From: a bacterium
GTDB taxonomy: Bacteria > SZUA-182 > DTGQ01
Length of the DNA stretch: 47,187 nt
Assembly (NCBI GenBank): GCA_040755755.1
Contig: JBFLZW010000022.1
Span: 1-47,187, forward strand
Direction: 5' to 3'
Part shown: piece by piece, positions 10,663-19,178 of the stretch
Layout: every line of letters starts with the position of its first letter
Numbering within the stretch: the stretch's first letter is position 1
Position numbers and translations under genes: made by a program
The notes under the pieces: generated by a model
What the model was told of the DNA's origin: nothing
Databases searched by the model: none
Seen by the model: the letters and a program-made list of their open reading frames with translations, nothing else

Positions 10663-10910
10663 TACTCAGGCACAAAGGGGCAAAGGCACAGAGGCACAAA
10701 GTTACCTTTGGGCTATTTGATGCTCAACTGCCCGATTACAGTGCTCAAAGAGATTAAGCTTTTTAAAGGGTTAGGGGTCCAGGACAGGGTCCCTCGTGGC
10801 ATGGTCAGGATGCCCATGCCACTCTTTCTCTCTCTTCGTGTTCTTCGTGTCCCCCTTCTTGTCTTATGTATCATATCTTCTTTTCCCCTTTGTGCCTCTG
10901 TGCCTGAGTA
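10663..10910. repeat. 248-bp element with 12-bp terminal inverted repeats
   Basis: TACTCAGGCACA at 10663-10674 and its exact complement TGTGCCTGAGTA at 10899-10910 bound a stretch whose ends are built from AGGCACAGAGGCACAAAG-like units in opposite orientation. An internal CTTCGTGTTCTTCGTGTC stretch is of the same low-complexity style. No transposase is encoded. It behaves like a miniature non-coding element. A 121-codon open frame crossing it (10708-11073) is judged spurious. Confidence 0.65.
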
Positions 10911-10920
10911 TCCTATAAAC

Positions 10921-11121
10921 GGCTTAGAACTGAACTTTTCCAGAGGAGTCAGGAGTCAGGAGTCAGAATTCAGAATTCAGAAGGAGGTATGGACCATCTT
11001 AAGTAAGGAGTTCTTTTACCTTACTTCTGGCTTCTGGCTCCTGACTTCTGAACTTCTGGCTCCTGGCTTCTGACTTCTGACTCCTGAGCAAAAAGTTCAA
11101 TATTCACCCGTTCGCAGTATA
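10921..11121. repeat. GTCAGGA-hairpin element, copy A
   Basis: The left end GGCTTAGAACTGAACTTTTCC leads into GTCAGGA heptamers, then a unique core, then the complementary heptamers (CTGACTTCTGACTCCTGA). The right end AAAAGTTCAATATTCACCCG continues to TTCGCAGTATA. The ends match those of the element at 27722-27850. It is immediately next to the 10663-10910 element, so together they fill the gap between the sensor kinase and deacylase genes. Confidence 0.75.
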
Positions 11122-11192
11122 GTTACCATTTTTCAAGATTTACTGTGACTGTCGAATGATTGCCGCTTCACTTGGCAATGGGCTCGATAAGC

Positions 11193-12809
11193 TTACCTGC
11201 GCCGCAGCACCCTGCCCTGCCCCGGAAGGATGGAACCGTCCTCCTCAAGGCATATCCGGCCATTGATCATGACCAGCCGGATGCCGGTAGGGTAGCGGAA
11301 CGGGTCCTGGTAGGTGGCTTGGTCGGCAATGCATGCAGGATCAAACAGTACGAGGTCTGCGGTCATTCCTTCTCTGATCAGGCCGCGATCCGGGATGCCG
11401 AGCTTTTGGCAGGGGAGGGCGGTCATTTTGCGCACCGCCTCTTCCAGGGTGAGGATGTGTTTTTCACGCCAGAACTCTCCGATCACCCGGCTGAAGGTGC
11501 CAAAGGCGCGCGGGTGGGGCTTGCCGATGCGCAAAGGTCCCGTGGCAGCTCTCGAGCTGCTGTCCGAGCCGATCATGGCCAGGGGATGCTGAAGGATTCT
11601 GGCCAGATTGTGCTCGCTCATGGCGAACTGGATAATTTCGACCTGGGTCCGCTCATCCCGCAGAAGGTCAAGAGCGGCCTCAGCCCAGGATACCTTTTGA
11701 TAATCTGCAATCTGGGCAAGATTGAGTCCTTCCCGGTCTTTATGAGCCTCCCCGGCCACCAGGGAAATGAATATCGAGGCCCCGTAATCCTCTTCCGGAT
11801 GCCTGGTCAGGAGCTGCTGAATCAGCTCGCGCCGGACCGAAGGGTCCGAAAGCCGCTGCACAATGGCTTCACTCCCTCCGCTTTGGGCCCAATCGGGCAG
11901 CAGGGACTGAAGGCTGGTCTGGACAGCCAGGTAGGGATAGCGGTCAAAGGTGACATCGACGCCCTGCTGCCTGACCGATTCGATCAATGCCAGGGCGTGG
12001 TCCAGTTTTCCCCAGTTCTCGCGGCCAAAGGTCTTGAGGTGAGAGATTTGCAGCGATACCCTGGATTCTCTGGCTATGATCAGGATCTCATAGAGGGCTT
12101 CCAGAAGGCCATCCCCCTCGTTTCGGATGTGGGTGGTCAGGATGCCTCCTGCCTGGCTGACCCTGCTGGCCAGTCCGATCAGTTCCTCTTTTTTGGCAAA
12201 GCAGGCCGGAGCGTAGAACAGGCCGCTCGATAAGCCGAAAGCGCCGCAGGCCAAAGCCTCATCCACCCACGCTTCCATGCGGGCCATCTGGCCGGATGAG
12301 GGCATTTGGTCGCCAAACCCCATGCATGAGGCCCGGAGGGTATTATGGCCGATGAGGAAAACATAATTGAGGGAGGGTGCAGAGGCCTCGACCATGGTGA
12401 GGTATTCGGGGAAAGAATGCCAGGTGAGGGCAAGGCCGTAGAGTCCCTCGTATTCCGGTTTTCTTTCCTCAAGCAGCGGTGAATACATGGGCGCAGCCGA
12501 ATAGCCGCAGTTTCCCACCACTTCGGTGGTGACTCCCTGCCGGAGCTTGCTCTCGGCCCGGTGATCGATGAGAAGGGTATAGTCCGAGTGGCCGTGCATG
12601 TCCACAAACCCGGGTGAAAGGACCATACCCCGGGCATCGATAACCCTGCGGGCAGTCTCTTCGGGCTGTGTGGCAGGTTCTCCTCCCCTGCCGGTCCAGG
12701 CTATCCGCTCGCCAATAACGCCAACATCTCCCGTATAGGCTGCCTGGCCTGTGCCGTCAACAATTTGAGCATTTCGTATCAGGATATCGTACTTCGTCAT
12801 ACCGTACAT
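11193..12809 (-). CDS. N-acyl-D-amino-acid deacylase (D-aminoacylase family)
   Basis: Amidohydrolase-superfamily enzyme of 538 residues, normal for D-aminoacylase-type proteins. These release D-amino acids from N-acyl-D-amino acids or act on related amides. Metal and active-site motifs seen: MHGHSD (His 72, His 74), VVGNCGYSAAP with the bridging Cys 101 of this family, THIRNEG, QISHLK and the late Asp in MIGSDSSSRAATG. The C-terminal strand GMTADLVLFDP is typical. The start at 12809 (MYGMTKYDI) lies ten bases after the upstream transglycosylase stop, and GGAGGGG overlaps that gene's end; ATG 12800 is an alternative. Being last in the run nagA - transglycosylase - deacylase, it may recover D-amino acids from peptidoglycan fragments. 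That role is inferred from context. The exact substrate is unknown. Confidence 0.88.
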   Translation of the reverse strand: MYGMTKYDILIRNAQIVDGTGQAAYTGDVGVIGERIAWTGRGGEPATQPEETARRVIDARGMVLSPGFVDMHGHSDYTLLIDHRAESKLRQGVTTEVVGNCGYSAAPMYSPLLEERKPEYEGLYGLALTWHSFPEYLTMVEASAPSLNYVFLIGHNTLRASCMGFGDQMPSSGQMARMEAWVDEALACGAFGLSSGLFYAPACFAKKEELIGLASRVSQAGGILTTHIRNEGDGLLEALYEILIIARESRVSLQISHLKTFGRENWGKLDHALALIESVRQQGVDVTFDRYPYLAVQTSLQSLLPDWAQSGGSEAIVQRLSDPSVRRELIQQLLTRHPEEDYGASIFISLVAGEAHKDREGLNLAQIADYQKVSWAEAALDLLRDERTQVEIIQFAMSEHNLARILQHPLAMIGSDSSSRAATGPLRIGKPHPRAFGTFSRVIGEFWREKHILTLEEAVRKMTALPCQKLGIPDRGLIREGMTADLVLFDPACIADQATYQDPFRYPTGIRLVMINGRICLEEDGSILPGQGRVLRRR

Positions 12810-12819
12810 AGTCAGCAGG

Positions 12820-15171
12820 CTACCCCTCCCCGCCCTGATTCAGCCCGGTTGGCCCGCTGGTCCCCCTGGCCTGACTGTCCTGTCTGTTGACCTGCTTGGG
12901 TGCTGCCGGGGAAGTAGGAGAACTGGCGGATTTGCCGCTATACAGCCGCATATAGCAGCCATAATTCTTCAGCACCTTTTTGACATAGTTTCGGGTCTCC
13001 TTGTAGGAGAGCATTTCCACGAATTCATCGAGGTTGACAGTATTGTATTGATTGCGCCACCGCTTCAGGGTCTCTTCTCCGGCGTTGTACGATATGAGGG
13101 TGTACACCAGATTGCCATCAAACCGCTGGAGCAGGTCAGCCAGGTACCAGCAGCCAAAGGCGATGTTGACATCCGGCTCGTAGAGCTGTTCTACCTCGAA
13201 ATTCTGGCCTCCGAAGGCATTGATCCGGCTGGCGATCATCCTGGCCGTACTGGGGATGATCTGCATCAGCCCATAGGCGCGGGCGCTGGACAGGCTCAGG
13301 GGATCGAACATGCTCTCCTGCCGCATGAGAGCGCACACGATCAGGGGATCAAGGCCATACCTGCCTGCATGCCGTTCGATGGAGTCCCAGTAGATGAGGG
13401 GGTAGAGCAATTCCAGCACATCCGCATAGCTTTCCGACCTGCCTTGCCGGGCAAGTGACTGCTGGCAGCGGGAGCCTGCCAGGACCGCCTCACGGTTCAT
13501 GCCCGCCCTCCGGGCCAGTTTACTCAGGTTATACCAGTAGCCGGGATCGGATTCCTGCGCCTCGACCAGGATCCCGATCTCTCCGGATGCCTCTTCCTTC
13601 AGCCCGTATTCCAGAAGCTTCCGGGCCCGGACCAGGTGAAAGCGGACATCCTCCGAATAGCTGACCCCGGTGATTTCAACCTGGCCGGGAAAAGAGTCCA
13701 GGAGGGCAGGGGCGTTCCATTTTTCGACCCGCTGCTGTGCCCACCAGGTATAATAAGAATAGTAGCCGTCATTGGCAATGGTCTGGTAGAGCGAGAGGGC
13801 TGCCGGTGAGTCCTGGCTCTTTTCCGCCGCCCTGGCCTGCCAGTATAAAAGCTGATGTTTGTCCTGATGCTCTTCGACCTTGGTCAAACCATCTTTGAAG
13901 CGCTGCCGGGCTTCCTGATATTTCCCCTGCTGATAGTAGCCCCAGCCGATTCTCCAGAGGGACTCAGGGTAATAGCTGCTCTTGGGGAAATTCCGGACCA
14001 GGCTTTCGAAGCTGGCAATGGCCTTCGGGTAATTCCGGTTCTGCTCATGAATCCGCCCAATCATGTACCACGCCTTGTCCGCCGCGCCTGCCCTGCGGGG
14101 AAAATCTTTTACCACTTTCTCGTAGGCGTCAATAGCCTCTGCGTCCCGGTCCTGGTTCCAGAGGGTGTTTCCGATGAGCAGCAAAGCTTCTGCAGCGTCA
14201 TCGGAGCCGGGATAGAGCCGGACCATGCGGCGCAGGGTTTCCAGGGCCTGATCCTTGTTCCCCAATTTAGTATGGCAACTGGCCTCCTGAAAGAGAAGAT
14301 GCGCCCGGCAACCAGGGGAAAGCGATGGCTGCTTTCGAAACTCTGCGATCCGGCGCAGGGCTTCTTCATAGCAGCGCCCCCTGATCTGTGCCTGGATCAT
14401 TTCCATCCGGTCCTCTTCGGAAAAGGTCAGGGGGGGAAGGTGATACTCTTTCTCCAGTTCCTGGTTGCACATGATGCTCAGACGGGCATACTCGCCGCCG
14501 GGAAACTGGACCAGGATTTTCTTCAGGATGTCCCTCGTCTCGGTCCACTTTTTTTCATCGATCAGGGAGAGGGCTGTCTGGAAGAGGATATACTCCTTTT
14601 TGTCAGGTACAAGGTCCAGACTTTTCTGATAATAAACCCGTGCTTTATCATATTGCCGGAGAAAAAAATAGATGTCAGCCACTTTCAGCGTGGCCTTGGG
14701 CGTAAACCTGCTCTGCGGGTATTGGGCAAGGAGCTTCTCGAAGGTGGCGATTGCCTGCTCACGGTCGCCAAGCTCTTCCAGGGACCTGGCCAGATAGTAG
14801 AGAACATAGTCCATCAGTTCGGGATTTTCAGAGCGCGCTGCTTCGAGGTATCGCCTGGCCGGTGAATAGCTTCCCCGGTGAAACTCCCTGACGCCCTGGC
14901 TGAAGTTATTGTTTACCGGAGGAGAATCTTTCAGTGAATCATCCTTGTAAGCGGACCTGTTCTGAGCTGATGCGGACCGGGATCGGCCGGGTCGGCTCGA
15001 TCGGCCGCTTTTTTCAGTTTTCGATGACTTCTTCCCGCTGTGCCGGTCACTTTGCCTGCTGCGCTGGGCAGACCAGGAGTCGTGGTGGCAGAGCAGAGTC
15101 GTCATCAGTCCGATCATCAGGATAAGAAGTAAGGCCGGGAATGTTTTTCTATCGATTAGCTTTTTGATCAC
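12820..15171 (-). CDS. TPR-containing lytic murein transglycosylase (Slt-like)
   Basis: Periplasmic enzyme of about 783 residues that cleaves the MurNAc-GlcNAc bond of peptidoglycan to leave 1,6-anhydro ends. An N-terminal hydrophobic segment (FPALLLILMIGLMTTLL) is a signal peptide or anchor, followed by a basic Ser/Arg-rich linker (RSSRPGRSRSAS). Then comes a long run of TPR-like helical repeats (about 100-450: GDREQAIATFEKLLAQYPQ and others). The C-terminal SLT domain has catalytic Glu in MRQESMFDPLSLSSARAYG, then GLMQIIPSTA and SYNAGEETLKRW. The tail is Pro/Ser/Gln-rich. Start choice is weak: GTG at 15171 has a GAGAG box and puts the signal peptide near the N-terminus; GTG 15210 is the outer limit. 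It is 58 bases downstream of nagA and 10 bases before the deacylase gene, so an operon is likely. Confidence 0.9.
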   Translation of the reverse strand: MIKKLIDRKTFPALLLILMIGLMTTLLCHHDSWSAQRSRQSDRHSGKKSSKTEKSGRSSRPGRSRSASAQNRSAYKDDSLKDSPPVNNNFSQGVREFHRGSYSPARRYLEAARSENPELMDYVLYYLARSLEELGDREQAIATFEKLLAQYPQSRFTPKATLKVADIYFFLRQYDKARVYYQKSLDLVPDKKEYILFQTALSLIDEKKWTETRDILKKILVQFPGGEYARLSIMCNQELEKEYHLPPLTFSEEDRMEMIQAQIRGRCYEEALRRIAEFRKQPSLSPGCRAHLLFQEASCHTKLGNKDQALETLRRMVRLYPGSDDAAEALLLIGNTLWNQDRDAEAIDAYEKVVKDFPRRAGAADKAWYMIGRIHEQNRNYPKAIASFESLVRNFPKSSYYPESLWRIGWGYYQQGKYQEARQRFKDGLTKVEEHQDKHQLLYWQARAAEKSQDSPAALSLYQTIANDGYYSYYTWWAQQRVEKWNAPALLDSFPGQVEITGVSYSEDVRFHLVRARKLLEYGLKEEASGEIGILVEAQESDPGYWYNLSKLARRAGMNREAVLAGSRCQQSLARQGRSESYADVLELLYPLIYWDSIERHAGRYGLDPLIVCALMRQESMFDPLSLSSARAYGLMQIIPSTARMIASRINAFGGQNFEVEQLYEPDVNIAFGCWYLADLLQRFDGNLVYTLISYNAGEETLKRWRNQYNTVNLDEFVEMLSYKETRNYVKKVLKNYGCYMRLYSGKSASSPTSPAAPKQVNRQDSQARGTSGPTGLNQGGEG

Positions 15172-15229
15172 TGCTGCTCTCGTGGAAATTTTCCCCTGAA
15201 TACACACCACCCATTAAATCTGCGGCCAG

Positions 15230-16405
15230 TCAGGCTCGACCAAGAGATCGCCCTCCAAGCACTCTCCCGTTTGCCATCACCATTTCGATCCGCACCTGTT
15301 CATCCATGACCACAAGGTCTGCGTCTCCTCCCGGAGCCAGGATACCTTTTCGGCTCTCGATCCCCAAAAGAACTGCCGGATTCCAGGTGGCCAGCCGGAT
15401 TGCCTGGGTCAGGGTGCAGCCGGTGGCCGCCTGAAAGATGCGGATAGCATCATCCATCGTTATAATGCTGCCAGCGAGTTGATCCGAATCGATGGTCAGC
15501 ACCCTGTCTTCTTCCAGCCGGACCTGCCTGTCCCACAGCGGGTAAGTACCCGGCGGAAGCCCTGCAACCGGGCTTGCATCGGTAATGAGGATTACCCCCT
15601 CCTCTCCCTTTTGCCGCCAGAGCAGCCGTAAAGCAGCAGGATGAACATGCAGGCCATCGGCGATAATATCGGCTGATATTCCCCTGATATCCAAAGCCGC
15701 GCCCACAGCACCCGGCTCGCGCTGATGCAGACCGCGAAGGGCATTGAAGGTGTGGGTAACATGCCGGAGCCCTTCCCTGACTGCCTGCCTGACCTCAAGA
15801 TAGGTGGCATTGGAGTGGCCGAGCGAGACGACCACCTTTCGCTCATCCAGCCATCGGATAACCTCCATCGAGTTAAGCAATTCCGGTGCCAGAGTCATCA
15901 TTTTCACTGTTCCGGCAGAACAGGCGAGGAATGATTCAACCTTTTCGACAGAGGGAGTACCCAAATACTGCTCATTGTGTACTCCCCGGTAAGCAGCATT
16001 CAGGAACGGCCCTTCCAGATGAATGCCCAGAAAGGAGGAAGAATATTCCGTGTTCATCCAGGCTTTTGGCAGTTGCTCCAGGACTGTGCGCAATTTTTGG
16101 TCAGGCAGGGAGATGATCGCAGGCAAAAAGGCAGTAGTCCCGTGGGCCAGATGAAAAGCGACGATTTTCCTGATTGCCTCCGGGGTTGCCTCGGCAAAGT
16201 CGCAGCCTCTGGCTCCGTGAAGATGAACATCAATGAAGCCGGGGCAGATGATTTTCCCCCTTACATCGAAAACTGTCGCCCCTTCGGAGAGAGTGATTTC
16301 TTCCGTCCGGCCAATCTTCTGGATTGTTCGATCATTGATCAGGATTGTGCCGTTTTCGATCTCTTCAAGGGGAGTGATGATTCTACCGTGGATGAGGGCA
16401 ATCAT
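15230..16405 (-). CDS. nagA: N-acetylglucosamine-6-phosphate deacetylase
   Basis: Cytoplasmic amidohydrolase of 391 residues that converts GlcNAc-6-phosphate to glucosamine-6-phosphate and acetate, in amino-sugar and cell-wall recycling. Visible motifs: GFIDVHLHGARG (metal-binding pair), LGIHLEGPFLN with the catalytic-site Glu, VSLGHSNA, HTFNALRGLHQREPG, IADGLHVHP and ITDASP with the general-base Asp. The C-terminus GILAPGGDADLVVMD is typical. The start is the ATG at 16405 (MIALIHGRIITPLE), matching relatives; an upstream in-frame start at 16444 would add 13 unrelated residues. The neighbouring transglycosylase and deacylase suggest a peptidoglycan turnover set, with nagA feeding sugar back to metabolism. 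No nagB or transporter is present here. Confidence 0.95.
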   Translation of the reverse strand: MIALIHGRIITPLEEIENGTILINDRTIQKIGRTEEITLSEGATVFDVRGKIICPGFIDVHLHGARGCDFAEATPEAIRKIVAFHLAHGTTAFLPAIISLPDQKLRTVLEQLPKAWMNTEYSSSFLGIHLEGPFLNAAYRGVHNEQYLGTPSVEKVESFLACSAGTVKMMTLAPELLNSMEVIRWLDERKVVVSLGHSNATYLEVRQAVREGLRHVTHTFNALRGLHQREPGAVGAALDIRGISADIIADGLHVHPAALRLLWRQKGEEGVILITDASPVAGLPPGTYPLWDRQVRLEEDRVLTIDSDQLAGSIITMDDAIRIFQAATGCTLTQAIRLATWNPAVLLGIESRKGILAPGGDADLVVMDEQVRIEMVMANGRVLGGRSLGRA

Positions 16406-16453
16406 GGTCTCTTGAGCAAAAAAAGAAGCGGGCAGAGCCCGCATGCGCAGGGG

Positions 16454-16936
16454 TCATAATTTATATGACAGCTTCCGTAAAAGTCCGTGTCTGGCCTGCC
16501 GGTCTTTTTCCTGCTCGACCCCCTTGGGCTGATAGCCGTCAATGACTCCCATCACCCCCCGGCCCTGAGCGGTCCTGGCAATCACCACTTCGACAGGATT
16601 GGCCGTAGCGCAAAAGATCGAGCATACCTCAGGGCATGCCTTGATGGCATTCAGCACATTGATCGGATAGGCGTCTTTGAGAAAGATCAGGAATACGTGA
16701 CCAGCGGCAATTTTTTGCAGATTGGCGCAGGCAGCCTCCTGCAAGCTCTGATCATTCCCTTCGAACCGGATCAGGCAGTCCGCTGATGCTTCGGTAAAGG
16801 CCAGACCGAATTTGGCCTGCGGGCAGGTGGTGCGGATAATTTCATATAAATCCTCGACGGTCTTGATAAAGTGGGTCTGACCCAGGATACAATTGCTTCC
16901 TTCCGGAATGGATACGGTAATTGTTTCAAATTCCAT
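16454..16936 (-). CDS. Adenosine-specific kinase family protein (DUF355)
   Basis: Protein of 160 residues recognised as the adenosine-specific kinase family first described structurally from archaea (Pfam PF04008). Characteristic stretches are GQTHFIKTVEDLYE, FGLAFTEASADCLIRFEGND, AGHVFLIFLKDAYPINVLNAIK, CSIFCATANPVEVV and GRGVMGVIDG. The family is named for a reported adenosine-binding or kinase activity, but physiological function is not settled. The start ATG at 16936 has AGGGGAAATC just upstream, a good ribosome site. It lies 48 bases before nagA on the same strand and may be cotranscribed. The upstream gap to the AAA ATPase gene carries a palindromic element (17023-17097). No truncation is apparent. 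Confidence in the family is high and in the function low. Confidence 0.85.
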   Translation of the reverse strand: MEFETITVSIPEGSNCILGQTHFIKTVEDLYEIIRTTCPQAKFGLAFTEASADCLIRFEGNDQSLQEAACANLQKIAAGHVFLIFLKDAYPINVLNAIKACPEVCSIFCATANPVEVVIARTAQGRGVMGVIDGYQPKGVEQEKDRQARHGLLRKLSYKL

Positions 16937-17022
16937 AAGATTTCCCCTGTAAGCTAATATTTTTATGAGTATAATATATTTACTTCGCTCTTATGGGAAA
17001 GACGACACGGCGGTGTTGCATT

Positions 17023-17097
17023 TCTCCCGCACAGACGCTGAGACGCAGAGGATATCATTTTCGGTCATTCTCTGCGCCTCTGCGTCTCTGCGGGAGA
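17023..17097. repeat. GAGACGCAGAG palindromic element
   Basis: Left arm TCTCCCGCACAGACGCTGAG and onward is mirrored by CTCTGCGTCTCTGCGGGAGA at the right, giving an imperfect stem of about 27 bases around a short AT-rich centre. The unit AGACGCAGAG is a style of dispersed repeat seen in many environmental bacterial genomes. It lies between the AAA ATPase stop and the DUF355 gene. Open frames across it are artefacts. Confidence 0.7.
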
Positions 17098-17111
17098 TCA
17101 TTCTTCTATCT

Positions 17112-18692
17112 TTACATTCCCCAGATGGCAATACTTTTGTTTTGGTATTTCTCTTTCCGCCTGAATATCTTTTCCTCCCACTTTTTCCCTTCACTCCGGT
17201 CAAAGATCACCAGATGGCCTTGATCCGCAGTACATCGGTCCATGTATTCCATTATCTGTTTAAGTCCTTGCTCGATAGTATTATCGAGCGATTTATGGAG
17301 TATCTTAAGCTCGATCACCACCTTTTGGATACCACCTGTGTAAGGCCAGATAATAAGGAGATCGGTCCGCATCCTGCCAAGGCCGTATTCCCTCTCGATG
17401 CGGCCTCCGCCATTGATGATCCTCTGGAGAAAGGCTTGCAGCAGTAATTGAGGCCCTGCCTCTTTGTACTGAAACCGTTCTACCCAGTGCTCCGAATGTT
17501 CACGGAAAAATTCCTGAAATGAGCCAAGAAGCTTGTCCATATCGAGTCGCCTGTCATCCGGACTGATATACCACGAAGGCTGCTCCGAGATGGTGACCTG
17601 GGTGCTGTAGGTCAGCTCTCTGGGAATCACCTCCTGATAGAGCCGGTTTGCTATGCGCAATTGCCCGTCAACTCTCACCAACCCCAAGTCTATCACATAC
17701 GACAGGTCTTCCACGGGAATCTGCTCCGGTTCTTTAAGCCCCTCCAATATTGGCTCAATCACCCGCCGGACCCGCGCTTCTTGCAGTTTGTCAGCCAACT
17801 GGTCGATGTGGGTGTCCCTTCTCAGAATGATATTTTCTTTGGCCTGTTGAATCATCTCGGCTGTAATTGGCTTACTTCGGTCAAGTCCCTCCTTTATTTT
17901 AAAGCAAACCTCATAGCCCAGGGCATTGAGCAGCCAGGGCTGACCCTGGGTCAAGTCCCAAGCCATGTCCAGGGCCTCTTGAGTAAATTCCTGTCCCGTA
18001 TCTTCCGTGTGCTCTCTATAAAGAGCTATTACCTCGTCCCTGGAAAAGTTACCAAGACGAAGAGATTCCGCTTTTACATTAAAAGCACTTCCTCCGGTAA
18101 TAATCGCTTTATCCCTGGCAGAATGTATCCGGTAGTCTCTTACATCCCTGACGCCGCACAGTATGATGCTTTGAGGAAACAGGCCGGGACGCATATCATA
18201 ACCTGCCCGTAATTGGCGTAACACGGAAATCAATGTATCGCCCACAAGCGAATCAATTTCATCGATCAAAAGGATCAAAGGAAGTGGGCTCTCTTTGGCC
18301 CACAGGGAGAGCAAGGTATTGAACGCACCATATTCCCCGCTTGTTTCCAGCACCTGCTGCCAACAAGATTCGGGAAAACCATCGCGAAGAAAATGGAAGG
18401 CCCTCGAAGACAGAGCGGACAGTATGGCCCTCATGCCTTGCCGCACATCCTCTCTGGCAGCCTGAGCCGACTCCACATTGATGTAAAGGCACCGATAGCT
18501 GCCGGTAGCGTTGAGATAATCCATCAGGGCGAGAAGACAGGATGTTTTCCCTGTCTGCCTCGGGGCATGCAAGACAAAATATTTTTTCTGGGCAATCAGG
18601 GAGAGTATTTCAGTGAGGTCAAGCCTGCCAAGTGGAGGCAAACAATAATGCTCCTCGCACCTTACCGGCCCGGCCGTATTGAAAAAACGCAT
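17112..18692 (-). CDS. AAA-like ATPase with C-terminal nuclease-like domain
   Basis: Protein of 526 residues. The N-terminal P-loop ATPase has Walker A APRQTGKTSC (about residue 45) and Walker B LILLIDEIDSL (about 145). A winged-helix-like middle section follows (about 290-370). The C-terminus shows GRIEREYGLGRMRTDLLI followed by QKVVIELKIL. This spacing of Glu, Asp and E-x-K is the pattern of PD-(D/E)XK nuclease folds attached to AAA ATPases of this kind. Such proteins are common, often multi-copy, in environmental bacteria and archaea and may be mobile or defence-related; function is unproven. The start at 18692 follows GAGAGG about ten bases upstream. It lies upstream of the DUF355-nagA run on the same strand but is separated by a 175-base gap with a palindrome, so cotranscription is uncertain. 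Confidence 0.82.
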   Translation of the reverse strand: MRFFNTAGPVRCEEHYCLPPLGRLDLTEILSLIAQKKYFVLHAPRQTGKTSCLLALMDYLNATGSYRCLYINVESAQAAREDVRQGMRAILSALSSRAFHFLRDGFPESCWQQVLETSGEYGAFNTLLSLWAKESPLPLILLIDEIDSLVGDTLISVLRQLRAGYDMRPGLFPQSIILCGVRDVRDYRIHSARDKAIITGGSAFNVKAESLRLGNFSRDEVIALYREHTEDTGQEFTQEALDMAWDLTQGQPWLLNALGYEVCFKIKEGLDRSKPITAEMIQQAKENIILRRDTHIDQLADKLQEARVRRVIEPILEGLKEPEQIPVEDLSYVIDLGLVRVDGQLRIANRLYQEVIPRELTYSTQVTISEQPSWYISPDDRRLDMDKLLGSFQEFFREHSEHWVERFQYKEAGPQLLLQAFLQRIINGGGRIEREYGLGRMRTDLLIIWPYTGGIQKVVIELKILHKSLDNTIEQGLKQIMEYMDRCTADQGHLVIFDRSEGKKWEEKIFRRKEKYQNKSIAIWGM

Positions 18693-18924
18693 CTTTCTTC
18701 GTACCTCTCTCAGTCAGCCATCCAGTCATCTTGTGTATGGTTAAAAGATCACACGAGGCTACTCTTTCATTCTATTCGACAAACTTGAGAAATGTCAACG
18801 AGAATATCAGATGTCAGATGTGAAGAATCACCTTTACAATCAGGAGTAAAAGTAGTATCTTCAAGGAAAGACAAGATAATACAGACTGACCAATCATGGT
18901 TTCACTCGAGGGAAGATAGCAACA

Positions 18925-19158
18925 ATGACCACGCAAAAAGAAAAGGAATTACTGCAGAAGGAAATAGACAGCCTTAATGAGGAGATCAGGGCTCTGGGTT
19001 ATAAGCTCGGCGGGCTGCTGAACGTGGATTGCTCTTTTGGTTCCTGCACCTTTGATCCTGAAGCAGACAGCATCCAGGAGAAACTGCAGGAGGTCCAGGA
19101 GAAGAGAGCCCTGCTGGAGCGGCTCAGGGAAAATATCGATTCCTGCCTGACAACATAG
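18925..19158 (+). CDS. Small coiled-coil protein
   Basis: Predicted cytoplasmic protein of 77 residues that I do not recognise. Two charged heptad-rich helices (MTTQKEKELLQKEIDSLNEE and the segment QEKLQEVQEKRALLERL) flank a short insert with two Cys and small residues (LLNVDCSFGSCTFDP). The pattern is a helical hairpin, possibly metal- or disulfide-stabilised at the turn. GAGGGAAG about nine bases before the ATG supports translation. It is convergent with the Crp/Fnr gene downstream, with only 20 bases between stops. It is divergent from the AAA ATPase gene upstream. No function can be assigned. Its consistent codon-like composition and ribosome site make it a probable real gene. Confidence 0.65.
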   Translation: MTTQKEKELLQKEIDSLNEEIRALGYKLGGLLNVDCSFGSCTFDPEADSIQEKLQEVQEKRALLERLRENIDSCLTT

Positions 19159-19178
19159 CCCACGATGATTATCCTACA

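Noticed and set aside
10708-11073. A 121-codon open frame with hydrophobic stretches
   Set aside because: It lies across two palindromic repeat elements, has no ribosome site and its sequence is just translated repeats.
16965-17447. Open frame across the palindromic element and the end of the AAA ATPase gene
   Set aside because: It is antisense to a clear gene and includes the GAGACGCAGAG palindrome.
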